A stretch of 12,011 nucleotides of DNA. Source: DATGMS01 sp040905145. GTDB taxonomy: Bacteria; Bacteroidota; Bacteroidia; Cytophagales; Cyclobacteriaceae. The stretch's first letter is position 1. The number at the start of each line of letters is the position of its first letter. Location: positions 1-12,011 of the forward strand of contig JBBDSC010000025.1 in the NCBI GenBank assembly GCA_040905145.1, given 5' to 3'. The notes beneath the pieces were generated by a model, which did not search any database, was not told where the DNA came from, and saw only the letters and a program-made list of their open reading frames with translations. Position numbers and translations under genes: made by a program. Of the stretch, positions 6,487-12,011 are shown one piece after another.

Positions 6487-9439
6487 CTAGAGTGTGAGGT
6501 TAATACCTGAGGTGAAAATCCTCGGATATAAACCTTCGGTTTCAGGGTCAGTTAATTCCCAATCAGGTGCCCAGAAACCCACATTCTGAATGTTAAAAAA
6601 GACCTTAAGGGTTTTTATATTAACTTTTTCCAGGTAATTCTGTGGAACAGTGTATGCCAAACTCATTTGATCAAGACGTACAAATGACTTATTCCTATAA
6701 ACATCAAATGGAACACCNNNNNNNNNNNNNNNNNNNNNNNNNNNNNNNNNNNNNNNNNNNNNNNNNNNNNNNNNNNNNNNNNNNNNNNNNNNNNNNNNNN
6801 NNNNNNNNNNNNNNNNNCCCATCCACGTCTTTAAGTTTAAAATCACCGGGAAATTGCCCGTACTCAGCTGCTTCCGCTTCTTCTCCTAACTGCCAGACAC
6901 CCAGCACCCGAGGCTGCCATATTTCATCGATGGCATGACCAATAAACCACCTGTTCTGAATGTCATCTGACTCCCGTTGACCGCTTACATTGCCCTGTTC
7001 ATCCAAGATATCTTCCATATTACCATACAGGCTGACGATCTTGTTTCTGTTTAGCGTAAAATTGAAACTTGTGTTCCATGACAGATTAGATCTTCTTATT
7101 AATGAGGCGTTTAAAGTTAGTTCTATACCCTTGTTTTCAATTTTCCCCAAATTGTCTGTCACACTAGGATAAGCATTAACTAATGGCAAACTTCTATCCA
7201 CTAACAAATCTAAAGTAGTAGATCGGTAAATGTCAATAAAACCGTCAAGTAACCCTTCCTTGATGCTAAAATCGAAGCCAAGGTTCAATTGCCGGGTTCT
7301 TTCCCATCGCAGATTATAGTTAGCCATCCTGGTGATAAACATCCTGTTCACTTCGTATGGGGCACCCGTATTTAGTGAATAATACGGATATTGGCTGATA
7401 CCTATCGGAGATAAGGCATCATAAATACCGAGACCAGAGTTTCCGTTTTCCCCCCACGACAAACGCATCTTTCCGTATGTCAGAAAATCATTGCTAAACA
7501 TGCTTTCATCACTGAATACCCAGCCCAATCCTGCTGTTGGAAAATAGGCCCTTGGATTCCTAGAACCAAAAGCGGAAAACCCATCGCGGCGAAGTGCAAA
7601 GCTTGCCATGTATCGGTCGTCGAAGGAGTAATTCAACCGCCCCATCAATGCATCACGTGTACTGTAGGTATCGTAACTTCCTGTGTTTCTGGTTTCACTA
7701 CTTCCTGAACCTACATTATTATAGCCTAAGACATCAGAAGGGGCAAATTCCTGCACACTGAGAAAATCACTCCATTCCTGAACCTTTTCTGCATTAATCA
7801 AAACAGTGGCATTTAAATTATGATCATTGAACTGTTGCTGCCATTTGATGATGTTGTCCAACTGCCATGCGTATGTTTCCTCGTGTTCCCTATTCACTTG
7901 TCCACCAAACAAACCCCATTCCTGATGCGCGGAAGATTGGTGGTTAAAGTAGCGTCTCATCGTGAAATGAGGGGTGAAATTTGCCCGGTAGGATATTCCT
8001 AAAGGCAATTTTACATCTGCAAACAATGTACTTGTAAGGGTAGTAATGTCTAACAAACGATCCGTAAAAGCCCTGTCATAATGGGGGTTGCGTGTAGCCA
8101 CCAAATCATCTACCGGACTTAATCTTAAAGTTTCTCCGTCAGCTTCATACATACTTCCCCACGGAGATATTGTTTGGATATTTGTTCCCGCATTCACATT
8201 GCTTTCATCTCTTCTGGCAAATTGATAGTGTACACCAATCCTTAACCAATCGGCTACGTCGGCTTCGAGATTAATACGGTTTCTGATGGTTTTGAACTGA
8301 TCGCCTACTAACACCCCCTCATTATTATTGTAGCCCAGAGAAATAAAATAGGATAGGGTATTGGTTCTGCCCGATACAGATAAATTGTGATCTTGTCTTA
8401 AAGCCGTCTGATAAATTTCATCTGCCCAATCAATTGAATTCCCGGCTTTGTAATTTTCAATCTCTATCGGCCGCAGACCTAACCGCGACAAATAGATATC
8501 TATGGGTTCCCCGCTTAACCCGGCACGCCATTCATCCATGGTGACCCCGGGCGGAATATTATCCGGATGATCATACAAATACAGCTTATCCATCGTCTCA
8601 GGGTTATGATAATTTAATGATTTCATTAAATCCGAGCGCCAACTGACGAATTCATGGGGACCACGCACTTCCGCATATCCGGTCGCCTGCGCCAATCCCA
8701 CACTGGAATTAAAATTGATGAGGGGTTTCTCACTTACTTTACCCCGCTTTGTCGTGATCTGGATTACACCATTCGCACTACGTGAGCCATAAATAGCCGC
8801 AGAAGAGGCATCCTTCATGACATCTATCGATTCAACATCATGTGGGTTGATATCCGAAAGATCCCCCAGATAAATCACTCCATCAAGAACGATGAGTGGA
8901 TTTGTAGAGGTTCTTAAGCTGTTATTCCCACGTATCTCAAGGCTCCCCCCTCCTTTGGCCGAGGATGAAACCCCAACCGCTAAACCCGGTGCATTGTTGC
9001 GAAGGATATCCGTAATGTTTTGTGGCCTTTCATTTTCAAATTGATCTGCACTTATCGACTCGATAGCCCCGGTTAAATGCCTTCTACTTTGCTCGCCATA
9101 GCCAATGACAACCACTTCCTCCAAGGATGCATAATCCTCCACTAAAACCACATCAATAACAGATCTTCCATTTATCTGAACCTCTTGTTTTTGATACCCT
9201 ATAAAGGAAAAAATCAAAGCTTCACTTTGGTCGGGTACGCTGATACTGTAATTCCCGTCAATATCCGTTACTGTTCCGGTGGTTGAGTTTTCTACCATAA
9301 TGTTAACGCCAGGTATGGACCGCCCCGTTTCATCGACTACTGTGCCTGTTATTGCGGTTTGCGTATAGGCGTGATGCGAAGTGAAAATGAATATAAGGAA
9401 GAGCAATCTCCGCAACAGGGTAGAAGTAAAATTTTTCAT
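6487..9439 (-). CDS. SusC/RagA-family TonB-linked outer-membrane transporter, interrupted by an assembly gap
   Basis: The barrel partner of the following SusD, importing glycan fragments through the outer membrane with TonB energy. The upstream part (6818-9439) encodes 874 residues: signal peptide 1-27 (cleavage near AYTQ), carboxypeptidase-regulatory-like domain (about 28-101), a TonB-box-like LEEVVVIGYGEQSRR (106-120), and a plug domain (about 121-233) with SLEIRGNNSLR and DVMKDASSAAIYGSRSANGV (206-225), then the beta barrel. The downstream part (6487-6717) encodes the last 76 residues, with VRLDQMSLAYTVP, DWELTDPE and the terminal strand GINLTL. One hundred Ns lie between. The halves are in different frames only because 100 is not a multiple of three; both flanks end on codon boundaries. 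By comparison with family layout roughly 100-150 residues are missing. No STN signalling domain is present, so direct ECF-sigma signalling is unlikely. Confidence 0.95.
6718..6817. other. Assembly gap of 100 Ns inside the SusC-like gene
   Basis: Exactly 100 Ns, the conventional placeholder for a scaffold gap of unknown size. It falls between the GDFKLKDVDG motif and the last barrel strands of the SusC-like protein. Since both flanking reading frames meet the gap at a codon boundary, an intact gene needs a true gap length divisible by three. Confidence 0.99.
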
Positions 9440-9627
9440 AGGTTATTGGGATTAAATGATAATCGTAACAAATTATGGATAGCACTTTGACTAATGATCA
9501 TGAACTCAAAAGAGTCAATTCCAGTTACATACCTCTATTATTTTAGCCATTAGTTTATTTTTAATATAATTGATTTTAGCGTAAGTTAGGTGGTTTTAAA
9601 ACTATTAGATTGAAGGAAATTAGCCAA

Positions 9628-9642
9628 TAATTAAACTATTTT
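9628..9642. repeat. 15-bp direct repeat, copy 1
   Basis: TAATTAAACTATTTT here is repeated exactly at 9860-9874. This copy runs directly into the palindrome at 9638-9650. A shorter AAACTATT match also occurs at 9599-9606. Low-complexity composition makes chance a real possibility. Confidence 0.4.
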
Positions 9643-9650
9643 AGCAAAAT
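9638..9650. promoter_or_regulatory. Short palindrome, candidate operator
   Basis: ATTTTAGCAAAAT has 5-bp inverted arms (ATTTT/AAAAT) around AGC. It overlaps the best minus-strand -7 candidate upstream of the SusC-like gene, a usual place for a repressor site. The ATTTTAGC half recurs at 9540 and 9573. In AT-rich DNA a palindrome this short can arise by chance. Confidence 0.22.
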
Positions 9651-9679
9651 TGCAACGACCATATTCTCTATATTTCCAA
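9645..9679 (-). promoter_or_regulatory. Candidate Bacteroidota-type promoter upstream of the SusC-like gene
   Basis: On the minus strand TTG (9679-9677) lies 24 nt before CAATTTTG (9652-9645). The latter matches the Bacteroidota -7 consensus TAnnTTTG at five of six fixed positions; the spacing is slightly long. It would give a leader of about 200 nt. Weaker alternatives are ATGCTTTG (9731-9724) and TAATTTG (9475-9469). Confidence 0.2.
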
Positions 9680-9859
9680 CCTTTTTTGACAATTCCCAAT
9701 GCTATCCTGGTCGGGTTTCATTACAAAGCATCGATTATCATAGTTTTCCAACTTGATCAGCTGACCCATCCAAAAAAACAAATAAATAGTGATTATGATA
9801 AATTTCGTAATATTCAGTTTTAAAAATTATTATTTTATTAAGTAAATAAATTACAGTAT

Positions 9860-9874
9860 TAATTAAACTATTTT
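9860..9874. repeat. 15-bp direct repeat, copy 2, spanning the epimerase stop codon
   Basis: Exact copy of the element at 9628-9642. It covers the TAG stop (9868-9870) of the epimerase-like gene and the codon before it. The flanking bases differ: GCTAAATA follows here, AGCAAAAT at copy 1. Confidence 0.4.
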
Positions 9875-10716
9875 GCTAAATAGGTAATTTCTTTTCTTTT
9901 TTTATTGAATTCATCCATTAACGGCAACAGAAAGTCAGCAGTCTGTTTTGCAGCAATATCCGGATTAGGTATAGGAAGGATTTCTGCTGAAATCCATCCA
10001 TCGTAGCCCGCCTGGAGAAGATCATTAAATATTTTCTGAAAATCGGTATGGCCCTGCCCCGGCGCTAACCTGTTTGAATCTGCAAAATGGATATATTTGA
10101 TATATTTTATATTTTTAGCGAGTTCGGGACCTATTGTTCTGTCTTCAATATTCATGTGAAAGACATCCGGCATCAACATCATATTGGACATACCTACTTT
10201 CTTCATGAGCTGTACACCTTCTTCTACACTATTAATGAAATCAATCTCGTAGCGGTTGACTGGTTCCAGTATTAAGGTAACATCTTTGGCAAATGCATAA
10301 TCGCAGAGTTCCTTGGCTACTTCCACAAACAAGTCTTCAACATGCGATTTAGGCCTGTTCCCAATTTGGCCCCTGACACGACCGATATTCACTGTTTTTC
10401 CAAAAATTTCAGCCAAGTCTATAAATTCTTTGAAAATGAATTTTACCTGGTCTCTTTTTTCAGGGTTTTCATGCGTCAACATTAGCCCGCCGTCCGCAAA
10501 TACCTGGCCTGTTGAAATACAGGAGACTTCAATTTGATTTTCCTCAAGAATCTCCTGAAGTAGGTCAATTTTTATTTCATCTGCTCTTTTCAAAGCAAGT
10601 TCAACACCGTTGAACCCAAGCTTAGCGGCTTTGGGGATGCATTCCTTGAACCCCCTGTAAACTACGAATGCACTTGGTAAAGCATGTGTATCTGCAATAG
10701 CAATGGATAATTTCAT
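9868..10716 (-). CDS. Sugar phosphate isomerase/epimerase family TIM barrel, ketose 3-epimerase-like
   Basis: A 282-residue cytoplasmic TIM-barrel enzyme of the AP-endonuclease-2/xylose-isomerase-like superfamily. It has no signal peptide. The four expected metal ligands of the D-tagatose/D-psicose 3-epimerase group are present and in register: E151 in LEPVNRYE, D184 in MPDVFHMN, H210 in IHFADSNR and E245 in SAEILP. The substrate-contact residues E157, H187 and R216 are also conserved. Positions are one residue off the numbering of characterised D-psicose 3-epimerase (E150, D183, H209, E244). This supports Mn/Co-dependent C3 epimerisation of a free ketose such as fructose, tagatose or ribulose, although hydroxypyruvate isomerase and uncharacterised sugar isomerases share the fold. 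Its start lies 13 nt after the MFS stop, so the two form a transport-plus-conversion pair. Exact substrate unknown. Confidence 0.88.
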   Translation of the reverse strand: MKLSIAIADTHALPSAFVVYRGFKECIPKAAKLGFNGVELALKRADEIKIDLLQEILEENQIEVSCISTGQVFADGGLMLTHENPEKRDQVKFIFKEFIDLAEIFGKTVNIGRVRGQIGNRPKSHVEDLFVEVAKELCDYAFAKDVTLILEPVNRYEIDFINSVEEGVQLMKKVGMSNMMLMPDVFHMNIEDRTIGPELAKNIKYIKYIHFADSNRLAPGQGHTDFQKIFNDLLQAGYDGWISAEILPIPNPDIAAKQTADFLLPLMDEFNKKRKEITYLAK

Positions 10717-10729
10717 ACTGGTTAGTTAT

Positions 10730-12011
10730 TTAATTTATGGAGGGCCTCAATTTTACAAACTCAACCTTTTTTATAATGATAAAGACAAGTATAAAACTGA
10801 ATGGATGCAATAATCCTGAAATAATAAAAGCAGGGCTATAGCCAAATTGTTCAATAACAAAACCTATAACCAAACTAAAAAGCATGGCTCCATAAGTACC
10901 CATACATCCCATCAGGCCGGCCACAGAACCGATTATTTTTGAGGGAAACATATCTGCAGCTAATGTTTGAACAATTGTTGACCAAAATTGATGGCCGAAC
11001 ATGGCCATACTGAAGAAAAACAGTGCCATAAACAGGGAAGCATTTACGATTAATAAAGAAGCAGGCAACATGGCAGCTGCTATCCCAAGACATATCTTTC
11101 TTGACATATCCAGTGAAACGTGTTTCTTAATTAAAAAACTGCTTAACCATCCTCCAATAAAGCTTCCGGCCCCCGCAAAAGCATAAGGGATCCATGCATA
11201 AGCTCCGATCCCTAATATATCCAACCCTCTTTCATCACTTAAATACTTTGGGAGCCAGAAAATAAAGAAAAACCATCCCGCATCTGTCAGGAACTTAATG
11301 GTCATAAGTCCCCATATTTTCCTGTACTTAAACAAACTCAACCATGGTAATTTTTCTTCCCGAGACTTCTCGTCGGTCTCTTCTCTTAATTTTTCTGCTT
11401 CTAAAGATGAGGTTATATACTTTTTTTCTTCAGATGTTATAAACTTGCTTTTCACTGGTAAAGAATAGAAGTACAGCCATCCGATTAGCCAAAAGAAGCC
11501 AAGTGATCCCACTATGTAAAAAGCCCACCTCCAATCCAATGTAGCAATAATGATGGCAATCAGCGGCGGTGCAATAATAGCCCCCACACTTGAACCTGTA
11601 TTAAAAATCCCAAAGGCAAAGGACCTTTCGTGTGCAGGAAACCATTCGGAAACCACTTTAGCTGAAGCAGGAAATCCCCCTCCTTCACCCATGCCTAGAA
11701 AAAATCTGGCGACACCGAGCCCCATTACACTATTCACCAAACCATGGCCCATATTGGCCAAACCCCACCATATGGTAATTATAGTATATCCAAGCTTTGT
11801 TCCCAGAATATCGAGTAGTCTTCCACCTAACGCATACATAGTACCGTAAGCAAGAAGAAAAATACCGTTAATCATTCCATACTGCGAGTCACTGATGATG
11901 AAACTATCCCTCATCTCACTTATCGCAACAGGAAGGGTTTGTCTGTCGAGGTAATTATTTGCCGTTGCCAAAGCAACCAGCATGATGATCAACCAACGAA
12001 AGTTTTTTATT
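10730..12011 (-). CDS. MFS transporter, anion:cation symporter (ExuT-like) type, 5' end outside the window
   Basis: An inner-membrane secondary transporter with about twelve hydrophobic segments. Seen in the sequence are NYLDRQTLPVAI in the first helix region, the loop 2-3 motif GRLLDILGTKLG, and the helix-4 signature RFFLGMGEGGGFPASAKVVSEWFP-like run followed by ERSFAFGIFN, all typical of the anion:cation symporter family that includes hexuronate (ExuT) and other sugar-acid transporters. A central cytoplasmic loop (roughly 11350-11450) is charged. The frame stays open to the window edge, reading IKNFRWLIIMLVALAT; this is the normal N-terminal context, so the true start is probably only a few codons beyond 12011, and the TTG at 11990-11992 is an internal leucine. 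The cargo could be a uronate, a sugar acid or a neutral sugar; the epimerase neighbour hints at a ketose or related product. Confidence 0.92.
   Translation of the reverse strand, partial: IKNFRWLIIMLVALATANNYLDRQTLPVAISEMRDSFIISDSQYGMINGIFLLAYGTMYALGGRLLDILGTKLGYTIITIWWGLANMGHGLVNSVMGLGVARFFLGMGEGGGFPASAKVVSEWFPAHERSFAFGIFNTGSSVGAIIAPPLIAIIIATLDWRWAFYIVGSLGFFWLIGWLYFYSLPVKSKFITSEEKKYITSSLEAEKLREETDEKSREEKLPWLSLFKYRKIWGLMTIKFLTDAGWFFFIFWLPKYLSDERGLDILGIGAYAWIPYAFAGAGSFIGGWLSSFLIKKHVSLDMSRKICLGIAAAMLPASLLIVNASLFMALFFFSMAMFGHQFWSTIVQTLAADMFPSKIIGSVAGLMGCMGTYGAMLFSLVIGFVIEQFGYSPAFIISGLLHPFSFILVFIIIKKVEFVKLRPSIN

Larger units (their letters stand above)
9440..9867. other. AT-rich intergenic control region between the epimerase and SusC-like genes
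   Basis: A 428-bp spacer with no convincing gene on either strand. It separates the MFS-epimerase pair from the SusC-like gene, and the promoter of the SusC-SusD-GH172 unit should lie here. It contains three copies of ATTTTAGC (9540-9547, 9573-9580, 9638-9645), one of them within a short palindrome, a 15-bp direct repeat shared with the end of the epimerase gene, and several TTTG-type minus-strand promoter candidates. No strong GC-rich hairpin followed by a T-run was seen, so I cannot place a terminator for the epimerase gene. Confidence 0.7.

Noticed and set aside
6487..6846. A separate small gene downstream of a broken SusC
   Set aside because: The apparent ATG start is in a frame that only exists by reading through Ns; the real residues after the gap are the C-terminal strands of SusC.
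1..12011. tRNA, rRNA, CRISPR array, insertion sequence or phage genes
   Set aside because: No cloverleaf-like sequence, regular spaced repeats, transposase or integrase motifs, or terminal inverted repeats were seen on either strand.

Overview
The window reads as a carbohydrate-use region from a member of the Bacteroidota (the Cytophaga-Flavobacterium-Bacteroides group). The evidence is a SusC/SusD outer-membrane glycan-import pair, Bacteroidota-style lipoprotein signals, near absence of Shine-Dalgarno sequences, and AT-rich spacers. I cannot name the genus. A run of exactly 100 Ns (6718-6817) shows this is a scaffolded draft or metagenome assembly.

Every real gene is on the minus strand, so transcription runs from high to low coordinates. 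(1) An MFS transporter of the hexuronate/organic-anion type starts just outside the right edge. It is followed after 13 nt by a ketose 3-epimerase-like TIM-barrel enzyme (9868-10716). (2) A 428-bp AT-rich spacer (9440-9867) holds the probable control region of the next unit. (3) Then come a SusC-like TonB-dependent transporter interrupted by the assembly gap (6487-9439), a SusD-like lipoprotein (4569-6470), a large secreted DUF2961/GH172 protein (2166-4490) and an unrecognised 361-residue lipoprotein (1070-2155). (4) An AraC-family regulator with a cupin sensor domain (100-984) closes the series. Nothing was recognised in positions 1-99.

Taken together this is a compact polysaccharide-utilisation-like locus. 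SusC/SusD would capture and import an oligosaccharide. The GH172-type enzyme would cleave furanosidic (fructofuranose or D-arabinofuranose) linkages, possibly helped by the unknown lipoprotein. The MFS protein would carry the released sugar or acid across the inner membrane, and the epimerase would convert a ketose at C3. AraC is the only regulator visible: there is no hybrid two-component sensor, no ECF sigma/anti-sigma pair, and SusC lacks a signalling (STN) domain. The most interesting points are the possible new substrate logic (GH172 plus ketose 3-epimerase), the divergent GH172 motif with its long C-terminal extension, and the unknown lipoprotein encoded 10 nt after it. Substrate assignment is inference; family assignments are well supported by motifs, except for the unknown lipoprotein.
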